Shown one piece after another: positions 44,930 to 54,034 of a stretch of DNA of 64,000 nt (the first letter of the stretch is position 1; the number at the start of each line of letters is the position of its first letter). The notes beneath the pieces are model-generated. The model was not told where the DNA came from. It ran no database searches and worked only from the letters and a program-made list of their open reading frames with translations. The stretch is from JACVRX01 sp963831385 (GTDB taxonomy: Bacteria; Actinomycetota; Actinomycetes; Jiangellales; Jiangellaceae). Location: the NCBI GenBank assembly GCA_963831385.1, contig CAWHPW010000011.1:372001-436000 (forward strand), written 5' to 3'. The position numbers and the translations under genes were made by a program.

Positions 44930-46954
44930 TCAACCCTGCCTCGAACGGCGCCGGGCCACGACGACCTCGCCGCGCCGAACCGCGCCAGGTGCCGCGCCGT
45001 TGTCGTCCTGCTTCGACGCTGCGTCGGCCGACTCCAGCTGCCATGGCACGCTCGTGACCATGACACCCGGCGTGAACAGCAGCCGGCCCTTGAGCCGCAA
45101 CGCGCTCTGGTTGTGCAGCAGCTGCTCCCACCAGCGGCCCACGATGTACTCCGGTATGTACACGGTGACGACGTCGCGCGGGCTGGCTCGTCGAATGTTC
45201 TTGACGTAGTCGACGATCGGCCGGGTGATCTCCCGATACGGCGAGTCGAGCACCTTCAGCGGGACCGGGAGGTTGCGCCGATCCCATTCGTCGGTGAGCG
45301 CCCTGGTCTCGCCGAGGTCGACGTTCACCGTCACCGCTTCGAGCACGTCGGGCCGGCCGACCCGCGCATAGGCCAACGCCCGCAAGGTCGGCTTGTGGAT
45401 CGTCGACACGAGCACGATGGCGTGCACGCGCGAGGGCAGCAGCGCCGCATCGGGATGCTCGTCCCCGCCTACTGCCAGCTCGGCGCTGACTTGGTCGTAA
45501 TGACGACGGATTCCTCGCATGAGCAGGAACAGCACCGGCATGGCGACGAAGACGATCCACGCGCCGTGAGTGAACTTGGTGATGGTCACGATGATCAGGA
45601 CCGTTCCGGTCAGGACCGCTCCGATCGTGTTGATCACTCTGGACCGCAGGACGCGACGCTTCTGCTCGACCGACAGTGGACCCCGGAGCACGGCGTTCCA
45701 GTGCCTCACCATGCCGGTCTGACCGAGCGTGAACGCCGTGAACACGCCAACGATGTACAGCTGGATCAGCCGTGTGACGGAAGCGTCGAAGGCGAAGATC
45801 AGCAATCCGGCGAAGACCGACAGCAGCACGATGCCGTTGCTGAAGACCAGCCGGTCACCGCGGGTGTGCAGCTGCCGTGGCGCGTAGCGGTGCTGGGCAA
45901 GGATCGAACCCAGCAGCGGGAACCCGTTGAAGGCCGTGTTCGCCGCCAGGACGAGGATGAGTGCCGCCGCCGCCTGGATGTAGAAGAAGGGCAGTGTCCC
46001 GTCACCGAAGACTGCGGCCGCCACCTGGGCGACCACCGTGGGCTGCGGAGTGGCTTCGCAGTCGAAGCCGACCAGGTCGCACGGGTTCTCCGTGTAGCGG
46101 ACGTCGGAGATCAATGCCAGCGCGGTGATGCCGCTGAACATCAGGATGGACAGCCCGCCCATCAGGGCCAGGGTCGTCGCCGCGTTCTTGCTCTTCGGCT
46201 TCCGGAACGCCGGAACGCCGTTCGCGATCGCCTCCACCCCGGTGAGGGCGGTACATCCGGATGCGAACGCGCGCAGCACCAGGAAGACGACCGCGATGCC
46301 ACCGAGCCCGCTCATCTCGGCTTCGACGCCGTACTGTGCACTTTCCGCGATCGGCGGGTTGCCGAGAACGGTTCTGCCGAGCCCCCAGAGGATCATCGAC
46401 ACGACGCCCGCGACAAAAAGATAGGTGGGCACGGCGAACGCGCGCCCGCTCTCCTTGATCCCGCGCAGGTTCAAAGCCGCCACGACTATCACCACGACCA
46501 GCGCGATGCCCACCCGCCGGTCGCTCAGCGCGGGCACCGCCGAGATGAGGTTGTCCACACCGGCCGAGACGGACACCGCGACGGTCAGTACGTAGTCGAC
46601 GAGCAACGCGCTGGCAACGACGAGGCCGGCGTTGGAACCGAGGTTGGTTGCAGCGACTTCGTAGTCGCCGCCGCCGGTTGGGTAGGCGTGTACCAGCTGG
46701 CGGTACGAGAGCACCACCACGACGAGCAGCACCACGACGGCGAGGGCGACCCACGGCGCCAAGTACAGGTAGGACAGACCCGCCAGGGTCAGGATGACCA
46801 GGATCTCCTGGGTGGCGTACGTGACCGACGAGAGGGGGTCGCTGGCGAAGACCGGCAGTGCCACCCGTTTGGGCAGCAGGGTGTGGTCCAGCCGGCTGCT
46901 GGCCAGCTTGCGCCCGATCAGCAGCCGGCGGGCAATGTCGCTCACGCTTGCCAC
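44930..46954 (-). CDS. APC family permease (KimA-like potassium/amino acid transporter)
   Basis: A 674-residue transporter: about 12 helices of the APC fold (VFASDPLSSVTYATQEILV at helix 1 is the family start; ANTAFNGFPLLGSILAQ later) plus a 150-residue cytosolic C-terminal domain (HAIVLVSTIHKPTLRALAY). The plan matches KimA (YdaO) K+ importers and their actinobacterial relatives that sit back to back with TrkA genes. That context makes potassium the more likely substrate. GTG 46954. Divergent from the TrkA pair by 104 bp. Confidence 0.85.
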   Translation of the reverse strand: MASVSDIARRLLIGRKLASSRLDHTLLPKRVALPVFASDPLSSVTYATQEILVILTLAGLSYLYLAPWVALAVVVLLVVVVLSYRQLVHAYPTGGGDYEVAATNLGSNAGLVVASALLVDYVLTVAVSVSAGVDNLISAVPALSDRRVGIALVVVIVVAALNLRGIKESGRAFAVPTYLFVAGVVSMILWGLGRTVLGNPPIAESAQYGVEAEMSGLGGIAVVFLVLRAFASGCTALTGVEAIANGVPAFRKPKSKNAATTLALMGGLSILMFSGITALALISDVRYTENPCDLVGFDCEATPQPTVVAQVAAAVFGDGTLPFFYIQAAAALILVLAANTAFNGFPLLGSILAQHRYAPRQLHTRGDRLVFSNGIVLLSVFAGLLIFAFDASVTRLIQLYIVGVFTAFTLGQTGMVRHWNAVLRGPLSVEQKRRVLRSRVINTIGAVLTGTVLIIVTITKFTHGAWIVFVAMPVLFLLMRGIRRHYDQVSAELAVGGDEHPDAALLPSRVHAIVLVSTIHKPTLRALAYARVGRPDVLEAVTVNVDLGETRALTDEWDRRNLPVPLKVLDSPYREITRPIVDYVKNIRRASPRDVVTVYIPEYIVGRWWEQLLHNQSALRLKGRLLFTPGVMVTSVPWQLESADAASKQDDNGAAPGAVRRGEVVVARRRSRQG

Positions 46955-47058
46955 GATCGAAAATGCTATGGCCAGCTTGCGTTGGTCGTCCGTGTAACGT
47001 CGTCGGGAGGCCGCCGGCTCGGCGGCCTCCGGTGCGCACGACTCGTGGAAGGACCACT

Positions 47059-47724
47059 GTGCACGTCGTCATCATGGGCTGCGGACGGGTCGGCTCGTCG
47101 CTCGCACAGATCCTGGAGTCCAGGGGGCACACGGTGGCCGTGATCGACCAGAACTCCGATGCCTTCCGACGCCTTCCGGCAGGTTTCGAAGGACGGACGG
47201 TAGCCGGGATCGGCTTCGATCGCGATGTTCTTCGCGAGGCCGGGATCGAACAGGCCGAGGCGTTCGCAGCGGTCAGCAGCGGTGACAACTCCAACATCCT
47301 CGCCGCCCGCGTGGCGCGGGAGACCTTCGGCGTCGAAAGCGTGGTGGCCCGTATCTACGACCCGGGTCGGGCGGCGGTGTATCAGCGACTGGGAATTCCG
47401 ACGGTGGCCACGGTGCGGTGGACTGCCGACCAGATGCTGCGTCGGCTACTCCCGGAGGGCGCCGAGACGGAGTGGGTCGATCCAACCGGCACGATCCGGC
47501 TGGCCGAGGTGCACGTCACCAGCGAGTGGGTCGGACGCCCGGTGTCAGCGCTCGAGGCCGCGGCCGGAGCCCGGGTGGCCTTCCTGTCTCGGTTCGGCGA
47601 GGGAATCGTGCCGGAGGAGGACACCGTCGTCCAGGAGGGTGACCTCGTACATGTGATCATGCGGATGGACGAGACCGAACGGATCGCCGAGATCTTCCAA
47701 ACCGCTCCGGGGGTCGAGGTCTGA
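47059..47724 (+). CDS. TrkA-type K+ uptake regulatory protein 1 (CeoB-like)
   Basis: A 221-residue TrkA subunit: RCK_N domain with HVVIMGCGRVGSSLAQIL for NAD(H) binding and the acidic residue after strand 2 (VIDQN), then RCK_C (EVHVTSEWVGRPVSALEAA). It binds the inner side of a potassium channel or transporter. GGAAGGA before GTG 47059. Its stop shares a base with the next start (TGATG). The pair is kept across actinobacteria beside the permease gene. Confidence 0.9.
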   Translation: MHVVIMGCGRVGSSLAQILESRGHTVAVIDQNSDAFRRLPAGFEGRTVAGIGFDRDVLREAGIEQAEAFAAVSSGDNSNILAARVARETFGVESVVARIYDPGRAAVYQRLGIPTVATVRWTADQMLRRLLPEGAETEWVDPTGTIRLAEVHVTSEWVGRPVSALEAAAGARVAFLSRFGEGIVPEEDTVVQEGDLVHVIMRMDETERIAEIFQTAPGVEV

Positions 47725-48398
47725 TGCGTGTGGCGATCGCCGGAGCCGGGAACGTCGGACGTTCCATCGCAGCCGAACTGCTGCACAACGACCACGAAGT
47801 GCTGCTCATCGACAGGGAGCCCAAGGCCATTCGAGCCGCCTCGGTTCCAGATGCCGAGTGGCTGCTCGCCGACGCGTGCGAGCTGTCCCGGTTGGAGGAG
47901 GCGGGCCTCGAGCGCTGCAACGTGGTGATCGCCGCCACGGGTGACGACAAGGCCAACCTCGTCGTGTCGCTGCTGGCCAAGACCGAGTTCGGGGTCCCTC
48001 GCGTCGTCGCTCGGGTCAATCACCCGCAGAACGAGTGGCTGTTCAACGAGTCCTGGGGGGTGGACGTCTCGGTATCGACGCCCCGGATCATGAGTGCCCT
48101 GGTAGAGGAGGCGGTCAGCGTCGGGGACTTGGTCCGGCTGTTCACCTTCCGGCAAAACGAGGCGAATCTGGTGGAACTCACCCTCCCAGACGACTCCCCC
48201 ATCGTCGGCACCGCCATCGCCGACGTCGCCTGGCCGGTCGACACGACTCTCGTCTCGGTGATCCGCGGCAAGCATGTCCACGCGCCCCTGCCCGACCTCC
48301 CCCTCGAGGCACACGACGAGCTACTGTTCGTCGCCTCGTCTGATCGGGAGCAGCAGCTCGAAGACCTGCTATCGCCGCACGCCGCACCCAGCCGCTGA
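47724..48398 (+). CDS. TrkA-type K+ uptake regulatory protein 2 (CeoC-like)
   Basis: A 224-residue second TrkA subunit, with RVAIAGAGNVGRSIAAELL and LIDREPKAIR in the nucleotide-binding domain, the middle VIAATGDDKANLVVSLLAK, and an RCK_C part (ANLVELTLPDDSPIVGTAI). It likely forms a hetero-oligomer with the preceding subunit, gating K+ uptake in response to nucleotides. ATG 47724 is coupled to the first gene. Confidence 0.9.
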   Translation: MRVAIAGAGNVGRSIAAELLHNDHEVLLIDREPKAIRAASVPDAEWLLADACELSRLEEAGLERCNVVIAATGDDKANLVVSLLAKTEFGVPRVVARVNHPQNEWLFNESWGVDVSVSTPRIMSALVEEAVSVGDLVRLFTFRQNEANLVELTLPDDSPIVGTAIADVAWPVDTTLVSVIRGKHVHAPLPDLPLEAHDELLFVASSDREQQLEDLLSPHAAPSR

Positions 48399-48497
48399 CC
48401 CGTACCCGTCGGGCAGATGAGAGCGCGGATCAGCCCGTCCGCGGTCGAGTCAACTGACCAGGGAAGCCCCGCAGATCGAGCGCTCTGCCGTACCTGC

Positions 48498-49169
48498 TCA
48501 GCGCGCTCCGTCGCCGGCGAGCTGCTCGGCGTGCGCACGATATGCGGGCCGAACGATCAGCCACGATACGTACGCGACGAGCAGGAACAGCGGCCAGCTC
48601 ATCACCAGCCGCGCCCCGGCCAGCCAGCCCAGCTGTTCATCGCCGGCCAGGTACAGCGGAACCTGAACGACGAGACGCAGCGCGAACATGCCCACCCACA
48701 ACGCGCTCGCCCGGGCGTAGGCCCGCGCGAGGTCCGGGTCGTTCCGCCAGGACATGCCCTGCCCGGAGACCAAGCCGACGAATACCCCGAGCAGCGGCCA
48801 GCGCACCAGGATGGAAACCAGAAAGGCCAGCCCATATCCGAGGTTGACCAGCAGGCCCGGCAGGAAGACGTCTTCAGCCCGACCGGTTCGTGCGGCGAGG
48901 AATGCGGCAATGCCGACACCCAGGAAGCCGGCCAGGACGTTCTGCAAGGGGTCGCGACGTAGCAGGCGGATGACCGCCAGCACGACGCCAGCGGCGACGG
49001 CGATCCACAGCGACAGCATCAAGTCCCGGCCGAACGCCGTGTAAACCACTGTGAACAGTGCCAGCGGCAGGCCGGCATCGAGGAATGCGCCTGGGCCGAG
49101 CGCTGTTCGGACCTGGAACCGTTCGTCCGAGGCGATCGCGTCGAAGAGACTCGGCCGCGGTTTGGTCAC
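48498..49169 (-). CDS. DUF3159 family membrane protein
   Basis: A 223-residue membrane protein with six to seven helices (LPLALFTVVYTAFGRDLMLSL, WIAVAAGVVLAVIRLLR, FLGVGIAAFLAARTG, FLPGLLVNLGYGLAFLVS, WVGMFALRLVVQVPLYLAG, LPL-type last helix). The GPGAFLDAGLP start and WRNDPDLARAYARAS loop are DUF3159 traits. GTG 49169 overlaps the OB-fold stop (GTGA). Function unknown; position next to OB-fold, DUF3710 and dut is conserved in actinomycetes. Confidence 0.85.
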   Translation of the reverse strand: MTKPRPSLFDAIASDERFQVRTALGPGAFLDAGLPLALFTVVYTAFGRDLMLSLWIAVAAGVVLAVIRLLRRDPLQNVLAGFLGVGIAAFLAARTGRAEDVFLPGLLVNLGYGLAFLVSILVRWPLLGVFVGLVSGQGMSWRNDPDLARAYARASALWVGMFALRLVVQVPLYLAGDEQLGWLAGARLVMSWPLFLLVAYVSWLIVRPAYRAHAEQLAGDGAR

Positions 49170-49555
49170 GCCGTGCCCGCGGGCAGCAGGACGTAGTCGG
49201 GGTTGTACATCACCCGGCGGCCGTCGACCGTTGTCACCCGTCCAGCTGCGACCAGCCCTCGGCCGCAGTCGACCCCGGCGATACGCCGACGGCCCAGCCA
49301 GATCAAGGTGAGCAGGTCCGAACCGTCGTAGAGCTCTGCCTCGAGCGCCGGGACACCCGCCCGCGGCTGCAGTGTGACAGTGTGCAGGACGCCCCGGACC
49401 CGCGCCCGTTCGCGATCGCCCACCTGAGCCAGCGACACGCAACCGGAGACCTGGGCGTCCTTGCGCAGCGCCGCCGCGTCTATCTCGCTCTCCGAGGATG
49501 CCCAGCGGGTCAGCGCGCGCCACACGCCGCTCGGGCCAGCACGTCCATCGCTCAC
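49166..49555 (-). CDS. OB-fold nucleic acid-binding protein
   Basis: A 129-residue single OB-fold protein. The strands are visible in ERARVRGVLHTVTLQP, ALEAELYDGSDLLTLIWLGRR and GRGLVAAGRVTTVDGRRVMYN, the pattern of tRNA-anticodon/RecG-like OB domains seen in this conserved gene block. GTG 49555 is used; a TTG at 49561 is an alternative. Coupled to DUF3159. Partner nucleic acid is unknown. Confidence 0.8.
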   Translation of the reverse strand: MSDGRAGPSGVWRALTRWASSESEIDAAALRKDAQVSGCVSLAQVGDRERARVRGVLHTVTLQPRAGVPALEAELYDGSDLLTLIWLGRRRIAGVDCGRGLVAAGRVTTVDGRRVMYNPDYVLLPAGTA

Positions 49556-49566
49556 GTCCAACCAGC

Positions 49567-50244
49567 CTACTCGTCCTGAGCCGGTGGTTCGGGCTCTGTC
49601 CGCTGCGGTGCTCGCAGGGTGATCACATCGCCCGGCGCCATCGGCCGGTCACCGCGCACGACGACGGTCTGGCGGACCACACCGACGAGTCGCGCAAAGA
49701 TCTTCGCGTCGGTGATCGCGGCGCCGAGGAACGTCGCCCGGAGCATCCACCGTGGCCCGTCGATGCCGACCACTCGCGACGCCTGCACCGCCTTCTTGCC
49801 CTCCGACGACGTCACCGGGACGACCATGCGGATCTCGGTGCCGAACGGTCCGGGGGCCTCCTGCGCGGTCCCTCCGCGGTTGGCGGCGTCGGCCGCGATC
49901 TGACTGCGGGTCTGGTCCCACAGCCCGGAGGTGCGAGGCGCCGCCACCGCGATCATCGCGACCGCGGCCTCTGCGTCGACGATCATGACGCCGGTGCCCG
50001 TTCCGGATCGTTCGTCGACCTGGAGTTGAACGCGCATGCCGTCCCCCGGGCGCACCAACATCCCGCCCAGATCGACCCGGCTGACGTCCGAGCCCGCCAG
50101 ATCCATCTCGGTACTGTCGAACGGCCCGTCCGGGCGCGATGTCTTCCCCGGCTGCTCGATCGGCTCCGGTTCCGCTTCGACGGTTGGTACCTCGAGGCTG
50201 CTGTCGTCCTCACCGCGCTGGCGGCGGCGTCGAAACACCATCAC
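49567..50244 (-). CDS. DUF3710 family protein
   Basis: A 225-residue protein with a basic start (MVFRRRRQRGEDDSS), an acidic linker and the DUF3710 core: DLGGMLVRPGDGMRVQLQVD, MIVDAEAAVAMIAVAAPRTSGLW, and the later EIRMVVPVTSSEGKKAVQ and VVGIDGPRWMLRATFLG. No enzyme motif. GTG 50244 overlaps the dut stop (GTGA), and ATG 50241 is an alternative. Function unknown; probably made with dut. Confidence 0.88.
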   Translation of the reverse strand: MMVFRRRRQRGEDDSSLEVPTVEAEPEPIEQPGKTSRPDGPFDSTEMDLAGSDVSRVDLGGMLVRPGDGMRVQLQVDERSGTGTGVMIVDAEAAVAMIAVAAPRTSGLWDQTRSQIAADAANRGGTAQEAPGPFGTEIRMVVPVTSSEGKKAVQASRVVGIDGPRWMLRATFLGAAITDAKIFARLVGVVRQTVVVRGDRPMAPGDVITLRAPQRTEPEPPAQDE

Positions 50245-50735
50245 GGTCTCCCCTCACGGCCAGTCGTCGTGAGGCCCGTCGACCCGTACCCGCCCGCGCC
50301 GCGATCCGACTCAGGCAGTTGGACGACCTCGCGAAACCGCACCCGCTCCACCCGCTGGACGACCAGCTGGGCGATCCGATCCCCCCGGTGGAAGACCACC
50401 GTCTCACGCAGGTCATGGTTGACCAGGACGACGGTGATCTCGCCACGGTAGCCGGCGTCGACTGTTCCTGGGGTGTTGACGATGCTGACGCCGAGTCGAT
50501 GTGCGAGCCCGGATCGGGGATGAACGAAAGCCGCATAACCGTCGGGCAGGGCCACGGCGATTCCCGTCCCCACCATGACCCGTTCGCCGGGTCCGAGTGT
50601 CACGTCGACGGTCGTCACCAGGTCCGCGCCGGCGTCGCCCGGGTGTGCGTAGGTTGGCAGGGGGACGGTGTCGTCCAGCCGGGTGATCAGGACATCGACC
50701 AGACCAACGACGGGCCTGTCGACTTCCCGGTCCAC
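50241..50735 (-). CDS. dut: Deoxyuridine 5'-triphosphate nucleotidohydrolase (dUTPase)
   Basis: A 164-residue trimeric dUTPase. Motif 1 is HPGDAGADL, motif 2 HPRSGLAHRLGVSI, motif 3 with the catalytic Asp and uracil site TPGTVDAGYRGEI, motif 4 RGDRIAQLVV, motif 5 RGAGGYGSTG. It turns dUTP into dUMP. The start GTG 50735 is right for the N-terminal strand (VLITRLDD); a longer frame upstream overlaps the divergent gene and lacks homology. Confidence 0.95.
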   Translation of the reverse strand: MDREVDRPVVGLVDVLITRLDDTVPLPTYAHPGDAGADLVTTVDVTLGPGERVMVGTGIAVALPDGYAAFVHPRSGLAHRLGVSIVNTPGTVDAGYRGEITVVLVNHDLRETVVFHRGDRIAQLVVQRVERVRFREVVQLPESDRGAGGYGSTGLTTTGREGRP

Positions 50736-50787
50736 GAATCGTGACCCTACCCGCGGTCCGGCGAGGCGATGGTGGGACCCTGCGCGG

Positions 50788-51243
50788 GTGAGTGGGTACC
50801 GCGAGCGGCTGTGGGTACCCGCTACCTGGTGGCTGCTTCCGATGGTGACCGCCGGGTCCGTTTGGCTCGCGATCCAGCACGTGTACGGCCCGCGGGTGTC
50901 GGTGCCGGTAGCGGTCGGTGTACTGCTCGCCTCCGTCGCTGGGCTGGTCGCGTACGGGCGAGTAGTGGTGGCTGTCGGCCCAGCCGGCTTCGTCGCCGGC
51001 CGGGCCCGACTGCCGCTGTGGGCGGTTGGCGGTATCACAGCACTGGACCCTGCTGCCGCCCGAACGGCCCGAGGACCCGAGGCAGATCCGCGGGCGTTTT
51101 TCCTCATCCGGGGGTACATCCGCCCGATGGTCCGCGTCGTGGTCGACGACCCGGCTGACCCGGTGCCGTACTGGCTGGTGTCCACCCGCCATCCGGACAC
51201 GCTGGTTGCGGCGCTGTCCGCCGCTCGCGACACGGTTCGTTAG
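50788..51243 (+). CDS. DUF3093 family membrane protein
   Basis: A 151-residue protein with two N-terminal helices (TWWLLPMVTAGSVWLAIQ and VAVGVLLASVAGLVAYG) and a soluble beta domain with GPAGFVAGRARLPLWAVGGI and DPVPYWLVSTRHPDTLVAAL, the DUF3093 signature. GTG 50788. Divergent from dut, convergent with DUF4193, with only 3 bp to its stop. Function unknown; order dut-DUF3093-DUF4193 is standard in actinomycetes. Confidence 0.9.
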   Translation: MSGYRERLWVPATWWLLPMVTAGSVWLAIQHVYGPRVSVPVAVGVLLASVAGLVAYGRVVVAVGPAGFVAGRARLPLWAVGGITALDPAAARTARGPEADPRAFFLIRGYIRPMVRVVVDDPADPVPYWLVSTRHPDTLVAALSAARDTVR

Positions 51244-51246
51244 CGA

Positions 51247-51546
51247 TCAGGCGGCGCAGTCGCGGCAGACCAGCACGCCCTTGTTCTCCCGTGCCAGCTG
51301 GCTGCGGTGGTGAACCAGGAAGCATTGGGAACAGGTGAACTCGTCGGCCTGCCGAGGCAGCACCCGGACGGCCAGTTCCTCGTTGGACAGGTCGGCACCG
51401 GGCAGTTCCAATGACTCGGCAAGCTCTGCCTCATCGACGTCGACCATGCCCGAGATGGTGTCCATCCGGCGATTCTTGAGCTCCTCGATCGAGTCCTCGG
51501 ACAGCTCGTCGTCGGTCTTTCGAGGGGCGTCGTAGTCGGTTGCCAT
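51247..51546 (-). CDS. DUF4193 zinc-ribbon protein
   Basis: A 99-residue acidic protein. MATDYDAPRKTDDELSEDS at the N-terminus and the C-terminal zinc ribbon FTCSQCFLVHHRSQLARE... VCRDC with two CxxC pairs define DUF4193. The layout recalls DksA-like RNA polymerase binders, though that is only an analogy. ATG 51546 follows AAGGGGGC. Abundant and conserved in actinobacteria. Confidence 0.92.
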   Translation of the reverse strand: MATDYDAPRKTDDELSEDSIEELKNRRMDTISGMVDVDEAELAESLELPGADLSNEELAVRVLPRQADEFTCSQCFLVHHRSQLARENKGVLVCRDCAA

Positions 51547-51836
51547 AACGTCAGCCCCCTTCGTGGGCGGGTTGTCTATTTGATGGTCGTACTCGGACCC
51601 TCGCTCGTTCCTCGCTCGGGTTCCTCGTCACTCCACCTCCTCAGTCCGGTAGGACCGTGACCCTGGTAACGCATGGGGGGCGCTGGTTGTGCCCGAACTG
51701 CGGCGCGAATTCTGCCTCACCGAGGCGTCGAACGGGGCTACGCCCCGCCGGGCCGGTTGAAGATCCTCCCGACTGTCCGGGCAGGTACCGTTCTGGGGTC
51801 GAGCTGCCGTCCGGACGCATCGACACAGGAGGCGTG
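51547..51836. other. Divergent promoter region between DUF4193 and ABC exporter genes
   Basis: This 290-bp region has no convincing gene. It contains near repeats of CTCGCTCGTTCCTCG (about 51598-51625) and a small hairpin GGGGC-TAC-GCCCC (51734-51746). A frame open from 51657 into the ABC gene is judged non-coding because AGGAGG (51827-51832) directly precedes the conserved start. Confidence 0.5.
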
Positions 51837-52775
51837 GTGCTCGAGCTGGACCGGTTGTCCAAGCGATACGGCCAAGTGGTCGCCCTCGACAACCTCTCCC
51901 TCACTGTCCGGCCCGGTCAAATGTACGGCTTCGTGGGCACAAATGGCGCCGGAAAGACGACTGCCATGCGCATCGTGCTCGGCGTGCTGGACGCCGACGC
52001 TGGAGAAGTGCGCTGGCAAGGCCAGCGGCTGGGGCCCGAGGCCCGCCGCGGGTTCGGCTACATGCCCGAGGAGCGAGGGCTCTACCCGAAGATGTATCTG
52101 CTCGAGCAGCTCGTGTTCCTGGCTCAGCTGCGCGGCACCCCCGCGGCGGCGGCGGCGCGATCCGCCCGTGCGCTGCTGGACCGGTTCGGCCTGGCCGAGC
52201 GCGCCGGGGACCGGGTCGAGCAGCTGTCCCTGGGCAATCAGCAACGCGTCCAGCTCGCGGCCGCGCTGGTGCACGACCCGACCGTGCTGGTGCTGGACGA
52301 GCCGTTCAGCGGCCTGGACCCGGTCGGCGTCGACTCCATGGCCACCATCCTGCGCGAGCGGGTCGACGCCGGCGCCGCGCTGGTCTTCTCCAGCCACCAG
52401 CTCGACCTCGTCGAGCGGCTGTGCGATGCCGTCGGGATCATCCGGGCCGGCCGCCTCGTCGCCGACGGCACGGTCGCGGAGTTGCGCGGCGTCACCGGTT
52501 CACGCCGATTCCAGGTTCTCGTCGAGGCCGCTCCTGGGTGGCCCGACCAGCTCGCGGCGTCGGTTCGCGGAGCCACCGTTCTCGACCACGGCCGCGACAG
52601 CGGGCCGGCCCTGTTCGAGCTGCCGGCCGGTGCCGACGATCAGCTTCTCCTCGCCGCCGCACAGCGGCTCGGTCCGGTCCACCAGTTCACTACCGCAGAA
52701 CCCACCTTGGTCGAGTTGTTCCGCGAAGTCGTCTCCGAAGAGCGTCCGTCCGACGATGCGGAGGCCGCCGCCTGA
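51837..52775 (+). CDS. ABC transporter ATP-binding protein (NatA-like)
   Basis: A 312-residue ATPase. Walker A is GTNGAGKTTAM, Q-loop YMPEERGLYPKM, signature LSLGNQQRVQLA, Walker B VLVLDEPFSGLDP, H-loop FSSHQLDLVERL. A C-terminal extension of 80 residues is typical for the Nat/drug export group. The start is GTG 51837 (or the adjacent GTG 51834) after AGGAGG. It is coupled to the permease gene (TGATG). Confidence 0.92.
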   Translation: MLELDRLSKRYGQVVALDNLSLTVRPGQMYGFVGTNGAGKTTAMRIVLGVLDADAGEVRWQGQRLGPEARRGFGYMPEERGLYPKMYLLEQLVFLAQLRGTPAAAAARSARALLDRFGLAERAGDRVEQLSLGNQQRVQLAAALVHDPTVLVLDEPFSGLDPVGVDSMATILRERVDAGAALVFSSHQLDLVERLCDAVGIIRAGRLVADGTVAELRGVTGSRRFQVLVEAAPGWPDQLAASVRGATVLDHGRDSGPALFELPAGADDQLLLAAAQRLGPVHQFTTAEPTLVELFREVVSEERPSDDAEAAA

Positions 52776-53974
52776 TGTCGCGAGCGCTGTCGTTCCGCGA
52801 GGCCGCCCTCCTGGTCGCTCGCCGGGAGTTCATGCAACGGGCCCGGGACCGGTCGTTCTTTGTCTCGACCGCGATCACCATCGGCATCATCGTGCTGGTG
52901 ATCGTGTTCCCGAGGGCGCTCAACTTCGGCGCCGACGAGTACACAGTCGCCTTTGTCGGACCGAATGGTCCCGCGATTCAAGCCGTCGCCGAAGACCAGG
53001 CCGAGCTCAGCGATCTCGACCTCGCCCCCGTGGACGTAGCGGACACCGATCAGGCCGAGCAGATGATCCTCGACGGCGACCTCGACGCCTATCTCGACGC
53101 GGATTCGGTCGTCGTCGAACGAGAGCTCGCGCCCTCGTTGCGGGCGGTGCTGGAGAACGCGCACAGCTCCGTCGCCGGCACCCAGGCCCTCACCGATGCC
53201 GGGCTGGATCCAGAACAGGTCGCATCCGCACTGGACACGGCGGAGCTGCAGACCGTCACCCTCGACCCGGCGGCTGACGAGAGAAACACCCGAGGAACGA
53301 TCGCGTTCATCGGCGCGCTGGTCCTCTACGGTCAGCTGTTGGGGTACGGGTTCTGGGTTGCGCTCGGCGTGGTCGAAGAAAAGTCCAGCCGGGTGGTCGA
53401 GGTCCTCCTGTCCGCGATTCCCGCGCGAACACTGCTCGCCGGCAAGGTTCTCGGCATCGGGGTCCTCGGGCTGGCCCAACTGTTCGTGATCGCCGCGGTG
53501 TCGGTGGCCGCCGCTGCTCTCATGGGCTCGATAGCCTTCGAGGCGTCGATGTTGCAACCGATCATGCTCGTCCTTGGCTGGTTCGTGCTCGGCTACATCG
53601 CCTACGCCTGCCTGTCCGCAGCCGCCGCGGCGCGGGTGTCCCGTCAGGAGGAGCTACAGAACGCGACCACGCCGTTGACGATGCTCGCAATGGTCTCCTT
53701 CTTCGCCAGTTTCTACGTGTTCTTCAACGCCAGCGGAACCGGGCCGCTGGTCGTCTCGTTGATACCGCCGGTGAGCGCCCTGGCGATGCCGATCCGGATG
53801 GCCCGGGGCGACGCCGCCCTGTGGGATATCGGCCTCGCCGTCGTGCTGATGCTCGCGCTGATCGCCGCCCTGATCGCCGTCGCCGGCCGCGTCTACGAGG
53901 GTGCGGTGCTGCGGATGGGGGCCAAAGTGCCGCTCGCCGAGGCGTGGCGGTCCGGCCGGCGCGTCCGCTCCTGA
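52775..53974 (+). CDS. ABC-2 type permease (NatB-like)
   Basis: A 399-residue permease. A first helix (FFVSTAITIGIIVLVIVF) is followed by an extracytoplasmic domain of about 140 residues, then five helices (ALVLYGQLLGYGFWVALGVV with the EEKSSRVVEVLLSAI motif, LGIGVLGLAQLFVIAAVSVA, LQPIMLVLGWFVLGYIAY, TMLAMVSFFASFYVFF, ALIAALIAVAGRVY). This is the NatB/ABC-2 exporter plan; sodium or a small toxic compound may be the substrate. ATG 52775 shares a base with the ATPase stop. Confidence 0.9.
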   Translation: MSRALSFREAALLVARREFMQRARDRSFFVSTAITIGIIVLVIVFPRALNFGADEYTVAFVGPNGPAIQAVAEDQAELSDLDLAPVDVADTDQAEQMILDGDLDAYLDADSVVVERELAPSLRAVLENAHSSVAGTQALTDAGLDPEQVASALDTAELQTVTLDPAADERNTRGTIAFIGALVLYGQLLGYGFWVALGVVEEKSSRVVEVLLSAIPARTLLAGKVLGIGVLGLAQLFVIAAVSVAAAALMGSIAFEASMLQPIMLVLGWFVLGYIAYACLSAAAAARVSRQEELQNATTPLTMLAMVSFFASFYVFFNASGTGPLVVSLIPPVSALAMPIRMARGDAALWDIGLAVVLMLALIAALIAVAGRVYEGAVLRMGAKVPLAEAWRSGRRVRS

Positions 53975-53979
53975 GTTGC

Positions 53980-54034
53980 GCTGGGTTGCCGCGGCTGGGT
54001 CGTCGCGGCTGGGTCGTCGCGCTGGGTCGTCGCG
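53980..54034 (+). repeat. Tandem 13-14-bp repeat, four copies
   Basis: GCTGGGTCGTCGCG repeats right after the permease stop: 53980-53993 (two changes), 53994-54007, 54008-54020 (one base short) and 54021-54034. The last copy runs into the left arm of the palindromic element. Confidence 0.8.

Noticed and set aside
44897..47143. Plus-strand open frame of 748 codons antisense to the APC permease
   Set aside because: His/Asp/Gln-rich translation is the mirror of membrane-helix codons; not a gene.
51657..51836. N-terminal extension of the ABC ATPase with a CPNC motif
   Set aside because: AGGAGG sits directly before the conserved GTG start, and the extension lacks any second CxxC or family match.
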